Translations under genes and position numbers: made by a program
Notes under the pieces: generated by a model
Database searches by the model: none
The model's input: the letters and a program-made list of their open reading frames with translations, nothing else
What the model was told of the DNA's origin: nothing
Assembly (NCBI RefSeq): GCF_900113045.1
Contig: NZ_FONY01000010.1
Coordinates: forward strand, 62,001 to 126,000
Length of the DNA stretch: 64,000 nucleotides
DNA from: Thermoflexibacter ruber
GTDB taxonomy: Bacteria; Bacteroidota; Bacteroidia; Cytophagales; Thermoflexibacteraceae
Reading direction: 5' to 3'
In this document: positions 19,131 through 28,205 of the stretch, piece by piece
Layout: every line of letters begins with the position of its first letter
Position numbering within the stretch: the stretch's first letter is position 1

Positions 19131-20450
19131 TCATTCTCGGTTTCTTTCTCTTTGTACTACTTCTAATTCTTTTTCTAACCTTTCAAAATGATAAACGATA
19201 TTGCCTTGCTCATCATGTTTAATCTCTGCTTGCCATTCATGCAGTACCCTATCGTAAAGTTTTTCTTTTTCGCTGTTGGGTATATTCTCATCGAGGATTA
19301 AAAGAAGTTCTTGGGAGGAGAAAACTTTTTGAAGAAAGGAAAAATACTCATTTTCTTGCTTTCTCTTTTTGTTTTCTTTGAGCATTTTAGTCTTGCCCAC
19401 AATAAAAGTAGGTAAAAAGGTACTATACGCTAAACTTATTGTTATCCAAAATCCATAGTAAAGCAAGCTAAACATTGTACTGAACATAAAATTAGAATTT
19501 TGCATAAGAAAAAACCAAAGCGGTAAGAAAAACAAAGCATACAAAAACTGTATAGTAATTGCCTTTGCCATAGTGGTATTTTCTGAAGCGTAATTGCTGT
19601 TCCACTTTCGCAAAGGAATAAGGTTATCCCAAATGTAGGGGGAGGCATTGGGCTTAGTATTGTACCAAACCTTGTTTTGGCTGTCTATTTCTGGAAAGTG
19701 ATAAACGATGACTCCCTCTTCGGTAACATATACATTTCCTTGGTATTGTACCATCAGTTTAGTAGCTTCCTGCTCTGCCTTATCAAAACTCCAACCTGTC
19801 AGCATGACTAAATCTGCCGTAGTGATTTTTCCCCTGTGCAAATCTATGTATGACAAAATTCTTTTTTCTAAATCTAATTCATCTTTGTTCTCTTTTTCTC
19901 CAAAGATAAAGTTAAAAGCTATTTTTCTTATCTCATCTTTGCGAAAAGCATTGTAGTAAGGTGGAGGTTCTCCTTCACAAAAAAATTGGATAAGGTTATC
20001 TGTTTTAACTTTAAAACTTGGGATAAACTTGCGAAAAAGATAGTAAAAAGGAATCAGCGGTGAGAGAGGGGCAAGGGCAATCACCCAATTAATGATACCA
20101 CCACTATAGTTTTTGTATAGGTCATTGGAAACCCGCCATTTAACAAAATTAACGATGCCTTTTTTGGTACTTTGCCATGCTTTGCTTGCCCACTTTGCTA
20201 AAGTATTTTTTTCAGGTTGAAAATCAAACTCATAGATAAGTTCTCCTTTTTCATTGACATCTAAGCGGCAAGGGTGCTTTTTGATGAGCTCTGCTAAGGC
20301 ATCATTGACTTGGTACACAGAAAGCCCTGTTCTTACTATCAAATCCGCAGGAGTCATACCTTGTTTCTGCTTTTGAAGTTCTTGCTGTACAGTTTGAATA
20401 TCCTGTTTGGTAGCTTGTAAAGGTTTGGCAGAAAGTTGGGTGTTCGTCAT
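19131..20450 (-). CDS. Membrane protein with repeated winged-helix-like modules
   Basis: 439 residues from ATG 20450 (a TTG at 20459 is also in frame). Three similar modules can be seen: an N-terminal one containing LIVRTGLSVYQVNDALAEL and ending IYEFDF, a middle one with LVMLTGWSFDKAEQEATKL ending VIVYHFPE, and a C-terminal remnant ending NIVYHFERLE. The first two look like winged helices closed by a beta hairpin. Hydrophobic segments lie at about 120-140 and 298-345, so the modules are likely cytoplasmic around a membrane core. Family of unknown function. It follows the nucleotidyltransferase gene by 92 bases and may be cotranscribed. Confidence 0.7.
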   Translation of the reverse strand: MTNTQLSAKPLQATKQDIQTVQQELQKQKQGMTPADLIVRTGLSVYQVNDALAELIKKHPCRLDVNEKGELIYEFDFQPEKNTLAKWASKAWQSTKKGIVNFVKWRVSNDLYKNYSGGIINWVIALAPLSPLIPFYYLFRKFIPSFKVKTDNLIQFFCEGEPPPYYNAFRKDEIRKIAFNFIFGEKENKDELDLEKRILSYIDLHRGKITTADLVMLTGWSFDKAEQEATKLMVQYQGNVYVTEEGVIVYHFPEIDSQNKVWYNTKPNASPYIWDNLIPLRKWNSNYASENTTMAKAITIQFLYALFFLPLWFFLMQNSNFMFSTMFSLLYYGFWITISLAYSTFLPTFIVGKTKMLKENKKRKQENEYFSFLQKVFSSQELLLILDENIPNSEKEKLYDRVLHEWQAEIKHDEQGNIVYHFERLEKELEVVQRERNRE

Positions 20451-20542
20451 AGATGTCAATTTTTCTGATATGATTTACCAAATTTATTGATTAATTAGCA
20501 AAGAAAGCCTACTTTTCTGAAAAAGTAAGTAACCTGATACAC

Positions 20543-21535
20543 TTATTTCATTTCTGTATGGTCGCCGAGATTGAGTTTGAGGCTTGGGCTTTTCAGTATG
20601 ACATCATCTCCAATCAGCGAGGCATCTAAAACGGTATTTTGCAGTTCACTGTAAGAGCCAATAATGCTGTTTTTAATAATAGATTCCTTGATTTTAGTGT
20701 CATTGCCTATGGCTACATCGGGTCCGATAATGCAATTTTCTATTTGGCAGTTTTCCCCTATACTTACAGGAGGAATCAGGATACAAGAGCGGTATTTTTC
20801 AGGGTCAGCTGACTGAAACTCAGGGCGATTGAGCAGCACTACATTGGCGGCGAGCAGGCTGTCTTTTTTCCCACAATCATACCAGTAGTTTGCCTCAGCA
20901 ATGCCTACTTTTTCTCCTTCGGAAAGCATGATTTTCAGGGCATCAGTCATGTAATACTCACCATGCGTAATGAGTTCGTTGCTTACCAAATGTTCTACTG
21001 CTTTTAATAATAGAGGCACGTTACTAATTTTATAAATCCCAATCAGTGCCAAGTTAGACATAGGAATTTTAGGTTTTACACTGACTTTCTCGATAAACTT
21101 TTTATCATCATCTAACTCTACAATATTGTACTGTCCAGGATTATCTACTCTATGCACTCCTGCTACGGAGTTTCTCACCCAAAGTACTTCCTGTGGTTTC
21201 AAACTGAAAATGCTATCTCCCGGCACGATGAGTATTTCTTCATCATTTTCAATAAATTGTCTTGCTGTCCATATTGCATGAGCAGTTTCGAGTAGGCTGT
21301 CCTGTGCCACAAATACCCGCTTGATTTGAGGGTAAAAACTGCTGATATAGCTTTCTATTAAGTAACCCGAATCCCCTATAACAAACACAAAATCATCTAA
21401 ACCCACCCTCAGCAAGCGGTCTAAGATGTGTCCTAAAATAGGCTTTCCTGCCACTTGTAAGAGTGCTTTAGGTTGGGTGTAAGTATGAGGACGTAAACGC
21501 GAACCTATGCCTGCTAAGGGTATGACAACTTTCAT
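20543..21535 (-). CDS. Sugar nucleotidyltransferase (glucose-1-phosphate thymidylyl-/uridylyltransferase-like)
   Basis: 330 residues from ATG 21535. The NTP-transferase signature is present near the N-terminus (LAGIGSRLRP, then TQPKALLQVAGKPI). The metal-binding aspartate region is IVPGDSIF. Residues about 245-320 form a left-handed beta-helix of hexapeptide repeats (IGENCQIENCIIGPDVAIG). It should transfer a nucleotidyl group from NTP to a sugar-1-phosphate for cell-envelope glycans. The exact nucleotide and sugar are not determinable. A TTG at 21544 would add three residues. Confidence 0.88.
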   Translation of the reverse strand: MKVVIPLAGIGSRLRPHTYTQPKALLQVAGKPILGHILDRLLRVGLDDFVFVIGDSGYLIESYISSFYPQIKRVFVAQDSLLETAHAIWTARQFIENDEEILIVPGDSIFSLKPQEVLWVRNSVAGVHRVDNPGQYNIVELDDDKKFIEKVSVKPKIPMSNLALIGIYKISNVPLLLKAVEHLVSNELITHGEYYMTDALKIMLSEGEKVGIAEANYWYDCGKKDSLLAANVVLLNRPEFQSADPEKYRSCILIPPVSIGENCQIENCIIGPDVAIGNDTKIKESIIKNSIIGSYSELQNTVLDASLIGDDVILKSPSLKLNLGDHTEMK

Positions 21536-21644
21536 ATTTTGCAAATGGAGAATGTTCTAAAAGGTAAAATTTGTAAATTTTATTGGATTTGTAAAGTGTA
21601 AGAGTAAAAAGATTAGAAAAATTATAGCAGCACTCCCCTAAAAA

Positions 21645-21674
21645 GAAAAAGGCTACCTCCATAGGAGGTAGCTT
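21645..21674 (-). terminator. Intrinsic terminator after the small secreted-protein gene
   Basis: Arms GCTACCTCC (21652-21660) and GGAGGTAGC (21664-21672) form a perfect nine-base stem with a three-base loop. In the minus direction a T run follows. Confidence 0.85.
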
Positions 21675-21702
21675 TTAGCTACAACAATTAAAACATATCA
21701 AC

Positions 21703-22080
21703 CTATAAATTCACAATATAAAATGCTATTTTTCTGTACTCCATTAGCTTTTCGGCGTTAGAAGGAATATCTTTCATCTCGGTAGTTTTCAAAATCACAT
21801 TCCCCTCACTATCAACTACTTTTATCAACTCTACACCTCGCTCCAAAGTATTTGAGATAGCTTTGCTTACTTTCGCTTCAAACTCTTTACTTACCTGCTC
21901 TAAAAACGCCATCTCACTTGCACTATATATAACTACATTCTCCTGATTTTGTTCTTTCTTTTTTCCTTTGTCTTTGTTATCTTCAGCTTTCACACTGAAA
22001 ATCAAGGAGAAAAATATAAAAGCTAATGACAATAATCTGAAACTTATACTTCTAATAATACTCATTCTATTAGTTTTCAT
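21703..22080 (-). CDS. Small secreted protein of unknown function
   Basis: 125 residues. A signal peptide (about 1-32, ending VKAED) is followed by a Lys/Glu-rich stretch and an alpha/beta segment without a family I recognise. It has its own terminator and a long AT-rich upstream region, so it is probably expressed alone. Function unknown; it is likely periplasmic. Confidence 0.65.
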   Translation of the reverse strand: MKTNRMSIIRSISFRLLSLAFIFFSLIFSVKAEDNKDKGKKKEQNQENVVIYSASEMAFLEQVSKEFEAKVSKAISNTLERGVELIKVVDSEGNVILKTTEMKDIPSNAEKLMEYRKIAFYIVNL

Positions 22081-22579
22081 CTTTATTAAAGCTATTTTAA
22101 GTTTAAGTAATTAATTTTCTTTCAGGTTTAACTTTTCTATCTAACTAAGATTTTTCTTTCTATTTACTATCTATTTTTTCTAATTATTTTTCTAATACTT
22201 CTCTATTAGCCAAAGGATATGCCAAAAAATAGTAAAAGTTTGACAATCATTATTTTATATATTTTTTTGCCTCAGCTTTATCTAAAAAAGTGTACGTTTT
22301 TAGATACAATGTGTTCATTTACGTACAAATTTTAGGACACTCTGCTTATTAAGTGAGCATTTTCCTCTTTTTATTTGATTATTTTTAGGCTTAATTCAGT
22401 TTTTTTTAAAAAATTTGTACTTTCCATGCTATTAATTTTAAGCATTTTTAAAATAGTTTAACATATTAAAATGTAAGTATTTCATATTTAATCACTTATT
22501 TTTATTTTATTGATTTGATTTTTAATCTATTTTAACAAAAATATCATACACAAGACACTAATCCTGAAAACATAATACA
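22081..22579. other. Long AT-rich divergent intergenic region
   Basis: About 500 bases, very AT-rich, between the divergent small secreted-protein gene and the RemB/Wzi-like gene. No gene, RNA or terminator is seen. It should hold both promoters, but no TAnnTTTG box with a matching TTG was found. Confidence 0.5.
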
Positions 22580-24292
22580 ATGAAAAAAATTTTCCTTCTC
22601 GCATTTTCTTTTTTATATATCTTTCATTTACAAGCACAAAGCACATTTGTCCCCTTCAATACAGACTATTATCACTTAGTAGATAGGTATGAAATCAAAA
22701 AAGGGAGTTTTGCCGAGCATCTATTTACTGCTATGAAGCCGTACAGTCGCAAAGGGGTGGCGGCTTTAGCAGATTCCATGATTTTGAAACAGGGGCTTTC
22801 GCAAGTAGATAGGTTCAATTTGATTTATCTGCTCAACGACAACTCAGAATGGGCGGATAGTCTGGACAATAAAAGCAAAAAAGCGATTTGGAATCGTTTT
22901 TACAAAACCAAAGCAGACCTTTTCCGATTGAAAGACAATGACTTAGATACTTCTAAGGATTTTGATTTTCACTTAAATCCCGTCCTGCACCTAAGCGTAG
23001 GCAATGACGGCAATAGCCAAAAAAGACCTTTTACCAATACGCGAGGGGCAGAAATCAGGGGTATGATAGCGCGTAGGCTGGGTTTTTACTCCTATATAGC
23101 AGAAAATCAAGCGATTTTTCCCTTTTATGCCCAGCAGTTTATTACTGATTTCCAAGCTGTGCCTTATGAAGGATTTTGGAAAACTTACAAAGACCCTACA
23201 GGTACAAGTATTACTAACGGGGTAGATTTCTTGACTGCAAGAGGCTATATTTCTTTTGACATTATCAAAAAATATGTTTCCCTCCAATTTGGCTACGATA
23301 AAAATGCGTACGGCGTGGGCTACCGCTCGTTACAACTGTCTGATTTTGCCAATAATTATACTTTTTTGAAACTTAACACCAAGATTTGGAAATTTAACTA
23401 TTCCAACCTTTATACCCAGATGTTTTCTGAATCTTCTGGCACGAATCGTCTGTATCCCAAAAAATATGTGATGTTTCATCATCTTAGCCTAAATCTAACG
23501 GACAATCTAAATTTTGGTTTTTTTGAGTCCATCGCTTATGGGAGAGATGACCTTTACAGAGATGATACTTTTGAGCTGGCTTACCTGAACCCAATTATTT
23601 TTTACCGTAGCTTAGAACAAAACATGGGCAGTCAAGATAACTCCATTGCGGGTATTGATTTTAAGTGGAATTTCTTGAAGCAATTTCAGCTGTATGGACA
23701 GTTAGTGATAGATGAGTTAGTCATTAGCGAGGTAAGGGCAGGAAACGGTTGGTGGGCAAACAAACAGGCTTGGCAGTTGGGTTTCAAGTACATAGATGTA
23801 CTGAATATCCCCAACTTGGACTTGCAAGTGGAGCTAAATACGGTTAGACCCTTTACTTATACGCACTTCGACAAGCCCAGACTTTCCAATTATACGCATT
23901 TTAGCCAGCCTTTGGCACACCCGCTGGGAGCGAATTTTAGGGAAATTTTGGCAATCTTGCGTTATCAGCCTATCCCTAAACTGAGCCTGACAGCCAAAGT
24001 ATTTTCTACAAAAATGGGCAGGGATTGGGACGGCAAAAATTGGGGAAGTGATATTTTATTGGACAACACGACCAAAGAATTGGAATATGGAAACCGAGTA
24101 GGGCAAGGGGTAGCTACTAATCTGACTTTTATAGATTTAACGGCATCTTATCAACTTAAACATAATCTTTTTATAGACTTAAAGCAAGTGATTAGAAATC
24201 AGCAAACGGATTTTGCGAGTAGGAATTACAATACCAACTATACTGCACTTTCCTTGCGGCTAAATATACAGCAGCGTTTGCATGAGTTTTAA
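22580..24292 (+). CDS. RemB/Wzi-like outer-membrane beta-barrel protein
   Basis: 570 residues. A signal peptide (about 1-19, ending LQAQ) is followed by a helical segment and then many amphipathic beta strands. The stretch YLNPIIFYRSLEQNMGSQDN and the following GIDFKWNFLKQFQLYGQL resemble the conserved core of Bacteroidota proteins related to RemB (gliding-associated) and Wzi-type capsule-assembly proteins. It is probably an outer-membrane protein for surface polysaccharide attachment or gliding. Which of these applies is not resolved by sequence reading. Confidence 0.72.
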   Translation: MKKIFLLAFSFLYIFHLQAQSTFVPFNTDYYHLVDRYEIKKGSFAEHLFTAMKPYSRKGVAALADSMILKQGLSQVDRFNLIYLLNDNSEWADSLDNKSKKAIWNRFYKTKADLFRLKDNDLDTSKDFDFHLNPVLHLSVGNDGNSQKRPFTNTRGAEIRGMIARRLGFYSYIAENQAIFPFYAQQFITDFQAVPYEGFWKTYKDPTGTSITNGVDFLTARGYISFDIIKKYVSLQFGYDKNAYGVGYRSLQLSDFANNYTFLKLNTKIWKFNYSNLYTQMFSESSGTNRLYPKKYVMFHHLSLNLTDNLNFGFFESIAYGRDDLYRDDTFELAYLNPIIFYRSLEQNMGSQDNSIAGIDFKWNFLKQFQLYGQLVIDELVISEVRAGNGWWANKQAWQLGFKYIDVLNIPNLDLQVELNTVRPFTYTHFDKPRLSNYTHFSQPLAHPLGANFREILAILRYQPIPKLSLTAKVFSTKMGRDWDGKNWGSDILLDNTTKELEYGNRVGQGVATNLTFIDLTASYQLKHNLFIDLKQVIRNQQTDFASRNYNTNYTALSLRLNIQQRLHEF

Positions 24293-24298
24293 GGATTA

Positions 24299-24484
24299 TT
24301 ATTTTTGACGGATTGATTTTCTCAATCTTCCTAACTCTGCCAATGCTTCTTCTTTGGCTTGCTTCTCTTTGTCCTTAGTTTTCTTTTCTACCGAGATAGG
24401 GATAAAAAATTGCTCTTTAATAAATATGATTTCACCGCTCACAAGAGGTTTAAAAATAAAGACCGTAGGCTTCAGCAGAAAACT
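24299..24484 (-). pseudogene. Gene remnant (C-terminal fragment), unidentified
   Basis: The minus strand between two plus-strand genes is open for 61 codons without an ATG. It has protein-like composition, with KPTVFIFKPLVSGEIIFIK followed by a Lys/Glu-rich helix ending RLRKSIRQK. A GTG at 24442 could give 47 residues. It looks like the tail of a lost gene, or a very small GTG-started gene. Family not recognised. Confidence 0.35.
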
Positions 24485-24531
24485 TCATACATCTTTCAAG
24501 GTTTAGTAATTATTTGGTAATAGATAGATAG

Positions 24532-24539
24532 TAACTTTG
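24532..24539 (+). promoter_or_regulatory. Bacteroidota -7 box for the phosphatase gene
   Basis: TAACTTTG matches TAnnTTTG, 29 bases before the start codon. An upstream TTTG at 24513-24516 leaves a 15-base spacer, slightly short of the usual 17-23. Confidence 0.5.
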
Positions 24540-24568
24540 CAAGTCATACGTAAGCACATATTTTTCCT

Positions 24569-26443
24569 ATGCCATTTAATACTTTCAAAACCATTAAGGC
24601 TAAATTACTTTTCTCTTTTGGCATCATTTTTTTGATTACTTGCGTGGTAATTGGGTCAAATCTGTGGTTTACAAACAAAGAAGAAAGGCTCGGGCGTATA
24701 GTTGCCTTGCTTGGAGATATAGACCGCAATATACACATCTTGAATAAGTTAGAAAAAGATTTTTTTACAGACGAAGCCATTAATCCAGATTTTTATCGCA
24801 CTGGCAAGAGCGAATATTTGTATCGGCGTGAGAGGGTACTTAATACTATTTACAGCAAAATAGAAGGGCTACGCCAATTTCCTGAAATAAGTCAATTTGA
24901 GCTGCTGTCAGATTTAGATGCGGTGAAAAAAGATATCGATGAGTACTGTGAGATTTTTAATAAACTCCATGATTTTGTTCGGATTAGAGGCTTTAAAGAC
25001 TACGGCTTGGAGGGCAAAATGCGAGAGAGCATTCATACCATAGAAGAATCACCTTATCCTTTGGATAAAACTATCTTACTCACTGTTCGCCGCCATGAAA
25101 AGGATTTTATATTGAGGAAAGATGAAGATTATGTAAGAAAAAATATATTGGCTTTGAGAGAGTTAGAAGAAGATGTAGTGAAAAAAATCAAGCAAGAAGA
25201 GGCTCAAAAGCAAGTGAAATACCTAATTAATAACTACAGAGATACCTTTTTGCAATTAGCCAATGTAGAAAAAGAGATAGGTTTTGACAGCCAAAGTGGA
25301 TTAAAAAAACAATTACGTCAGATTTCTGATAAACTTTTGATTCAATTAAATCTCCTTAACCACCTGCTTATCCAAAAGACCAATGATGTATATGCCAACA
25401 TCAACTATGCTTTTTTTTCTACGATTGCGCTCTACGTAGTTGTTTTCATCGTTTTTGCATTTTTTATTACTCAATCTCTCAGCCTTCCTATTAGCCGCTT
25501 ATCAAGGTCTATTAATGATGTAATAGACAGTAATTTTGCTAAAGATATGAAAGTAATTAGCGTGCAGTCCAAAGATGAAATTGGGGGGCTGGCAGAGGAT
25601 TTTCAATATATGCTTACCAAAGTTCAGGAAAGTATAGAAGAAATCAGTAAGAAATCTGAAAAAATAGAAGAAAAGCAGCACTTACTAATGAAAAGTTTGG
25701 AATATGCCAAACAAATTCAAAGTGCTATCCTTCCCGACGACGAAGACCTCAGTAATTGCTTTGCAGAATATTTTGTCTTGTATATGCCCAAAGACGTGGT
25801 TTCTGGGGACTTTTATTGGATAAATCGGAGAAATGACAAGCTCTTTGTGGCTATGGTGGATTGTACGGGGCATGGAGTACCGGGGGCTTTTATGTCTATG
25901 ATAGGGCATACTTTGCTAAATAAAATCGTTACGCAAACCAAAATCCATGACCCTGCTACCATTTTGGAGGTCTTGCACATAGAAGTCAAAGACGCTTTAA
26001 AGCAGGAAAATAACAAAAATGATGATGGAATGGACATCGGTATTTGCTTGATAGAGAGTGATAAGCACAATCCTAAGCATTGTAAAGTAACTTTTGCTGG
26101 GGCAAAATCTAAACTTTTTTATACTGACAAAGGAGAGCTAAAAGAACTCAAAGGTACTAAACGCTCCATAGGAGGAGGAAAAAAATCAGAGGCTAAATCA
26201 TTTGAAAATCAAGAGTTTGTATTAAAAGGAAGTGAGATTATCTATCTATTTACTGATGGCATCACCGACCAGCAAAATCTTTCGGGAGAAAAATATGGCA
26301 AAGAGCGATTGAAAGATTTGCTAATGAATGTATCTCACCTTCCTTTAAGAGAGCAATATGGACGTTTATTGATAGAACTAAATAATTTTATGCAAACACA
26401 AGCTCAGCGCGATGATATTTCCTTAATAGGCTTTCGCATTTGA
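24569..26443 (+). CDS. Membrane sensor PP2C phosphatase (HAMP-SpoIIE)
   Basis: 624 residues. A first membrane segment (about 10-32) is followed by a mostly helical extracytoplasmic sensor (about 33-270), a second membrane segment (about 274-297), a HAMP linker (SLPISRLSRSINDV), a coiled coil and a SpoIIE-type phosphatase domain (about 385-624). The metal-binding motif VSGDFYW and DCTGHGVPGAFMSMIG are clear, as is the C-terminal DDISLIGFRI. It should dephosphorylate a Ser/Thr-phosphorylated partner protein. The architecture resembles SiaA of Pseudomonas, and a SiaC-like gene lies at 43.4-43.8 kb. The 3' end overlaps the convergent amidohydrolase gene by 21 bases. Confidence 0.9.
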   Translation: MPFNTFKTIKAKLLFSFGIIFLITCVVIGSNLWFTNKEERLGRIVALLGDIDRNIHILNKLEKDFFTDEAINPDFYRTGKSEYLYRRERVLNTIYSKIEGLRQFPEISQFELLSDLDAVKKDIDEYCEIFNKLHDFVRIRGFKDYGLEGKMRESIHTIEESPYPLDKTILLTVRRHEKDFILRKDEDYVRKNILALRELEEDVVKKIKQEEAQKQVKYLINNYRDTFLQLANVEKEIGFDSQSGLKKQLRQISDKLLIQLNLLNHLLIQKTNDVYANINYAFFSTIALYVVVFIVFAFFITQSLSLPISRLSRSINDVIDSNFAKDMKVISVQSKDEIGGLAEDFQYMLTKVQESIEEISKKSEKIEEKQHLLMKSLEYAKQIQSAILPDDEDLSNCFAEYFVLYMPKDVVSGDFYWINRRNDKLFVAMVDCTGHGVPGAFMSMIGHTLLNKIVTQTKIHDPATILEVLHIEVKDALKQENNKNDDGMDIGICLIESDKHNPKHCKVTFAGAKSKLFYTDKGELKELKGTKRSIGGGKKSEAKSFENQEFVLKGSEIIYLFTDGITDQQNLSGEKYGKERLKDLLMNVSHLPLREQYGRLLIELNNFMQTQAQRDDISLIGFRI

Positions 26444-28105
26444 TATATGATTTTTATTGTGTTCAAAAACTTTTTCCCCATTTACAAAAGTTGAAAGAAC
26501 CTTAATGCCTCTTAGTTTTTGATTTTCAGTGGTCATCAAATCACTTTCCAACATTACAAAATCTGCTTGCTTCCCTACTTCTATGCTTCCTCTTTCTTTT
26601 TCTTCAAAATTGGAATATGCCGCCCAGATAGTCATGCCACGCAAAGCATTTTCTCTGCTGATGGCATTTTCCATTTGAAAGCCTCCCTCAGGCTTATTTT
26701 CTGCATCTTGGCGGGCTACTGCGGCATGAAATCCGAATATCGGATTGACTGCCTCCACAGGAAAATCACTCCCCAAAGCAAGTATGTTGGTTTGCTCATA
26801 GAGTTTTTGGTAAGGGTAGGCTGTTTTTACTCTTGGGAAACCTAATCTTGCTCCTGCCCAAGGCATATCCGAAGTGCAGTGCGTAGGCTGGACGGAAGGA
26901 ATTACGCTATAATTTTTAAATTTGGCTAAGTCCTCATCGCTAACCACTTGAGCGTGTTCTATGCGCCAACGGCGGTCATTTTTACCTTTGAGCATTTTAC
27001 CGTACATATCCAAGATAATCCTATTGGCAGAGTCGCCTATGGCATGGGTGTTGGCTTGGAAATCGCTATTGGCGATGAGTTGGAAGTTTGCTTCTAACTC
27101 ATCTGGGCGAGAAAGTAAGAAGCCCGTAGTCTTGGGGTCATCGCTGTAAGGTTTGATTAAGCAAGCCCCACGAGAACCCAAGGCTCCATCGGCATAGATT
27201 TTAAAAGAACGCACATTGAGCCTATCTGTTTTGTAAATTCCTTTTTGGATAAAGTGTTCTACATTTGCTCTTGTGGCACTTACCATAGCATAGATTTTTA
27301 TTTTTAATTCATTGCTTTTCTGCATTTTATCTATCAAATCTATAATTTCCTTACCTAAACCTGCATCATCTACCGTAGTCAATCCATTTTCAAAACAGGC
27401 TTTTTGAGCGGTAAGCAATATTTTTTTGCTTTCCTCTTCGTTAGGAGGGGGAATGACGCTACTTACTAAACGCATGGCATTGTCTATCAGTATGCCTGTG
27501 GTTTTTCCGTTTTTAGTTTCTACCAAGCCACCTTCTACTTGACCGCCTTCTATCAGAGGCTTCTCACCTATCCTTCCCTGCCTAAGAGCCGCACCGTTGG
27601 CTAAGGCGGCGTGTCCGTCTATCCTTACTAAATATACAGGCGTTTCAGGGAAAAGTATATCTAAGGTATCTCGGTGAGGGAAAGTTTTATCCTCCCAATC
27701 ATTTTGGTCCCAGCCTCTCCCTAAAATCCATTGTTTATTAGGATTTTGTGCTTTATAATCTACTAATTTTTGGACAATTTCTTGGAAAGAAGATGTGCCT
27801 ACCAAATCTACTTGTTGCATGGAATTGCCCAAACCAAAAAAATGACAATGAGCATCGTAAAACCCCGGATAGATAAATTTCTCTTTAGCATCTATCTGAT
27901 TAGCAGATTGGTAGCTTTCTAAAATTTCTTTGGAACTCCCTATGGCAATAAACTTGCCGTCTTTGATAGCAAAAGCCTCTTGAGTAGTGAAGCTACTATC
28001 CACTGTATAAACTTTGGCATTGAATACGATTAAATCTGCTTGTTTTTTGCCACTACAAGCTAAGAGGAAAAGCAAAAGAACAAAAATATAGTATTGTTTT
28101 TTCAT
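26423..28105 (-). CDS. Amidohydrolase family lipoprotein (YtcJ-like)
   Basis: 560 residues. A lipobox (LLFLLACSG) makes this a lipoprotein. The YtcJ-type amidohydrolase domain shows the metal motif DAHCHF, ADGALGSRGA, HAIGDSANR and ALGSDFPVE. Family members hydrolyse amide or ester bonds with a metal centre; the substrate is unknown. It overlaps the convergent phosphatase gene by 21 bases. Confidence 0.9.
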   Translation of the reverse strand: MKKQYYIFVLLLFLLACSGKKQADLIVFNAKVYTVDSSFTTQEAFAIKDGKFIAIGSSKEILESYQSANQIDAKEKFIYPGFYDAHCHFFGLGNSMQQVDLVGTSSFQEIVQKLVDYKAQNPNKQWILGRGWDQNDWEDKTFPHRDTLDILFPETPVYLVRIDGHAALANGAALRQGRIGEKPLIEGGQVEGGLVETKNGKTTGILIDNAMRLVSSVIPPPNEEESKKILLTAQKACFENGLTTVDDAGLGKEIIDLIDKMQKSNELKIKIYAMVSATRANVEHFIQKGIYKTDRLNVRSFKIYADGALGSRGACLIKPYSDDPKTTGFLLSRPDELEANFQLIANSDFQANTHAIGDSANRIILDMYGKMLKGKNDRRWRIEHAQVVSDEDLAKFKNYSVIPSVQPTHCTSDMPWAGARLGFPRVKTAYPYQKLYEQTNILALGSDFPVEAVNPIFGFHAAVARQDAENKPEGGFQMENAISRENALRGMTIWAAYSNFEEKERGSIEVGKQADFVMLESDLMTTENQKLRGIKVLSTFVNGEKVFEHNKNHISNAKAY

Positions 28106-28205
28106 AAGAATATTTTTTGAATTGATACAAATGTATAAAATTTGAGCTATTGCTTTTAAAGCGTTTTCTTTTTTTTCAAAAAAATAATTGCTAATTGGCT
28201 CAAAC

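Noticed and set aside
22081-22579. Possible small RNA or riboswitch in the 500-base AT-rich spacer
   Set aside because: No stable stem, terminator or conserved motif was seen by eye.
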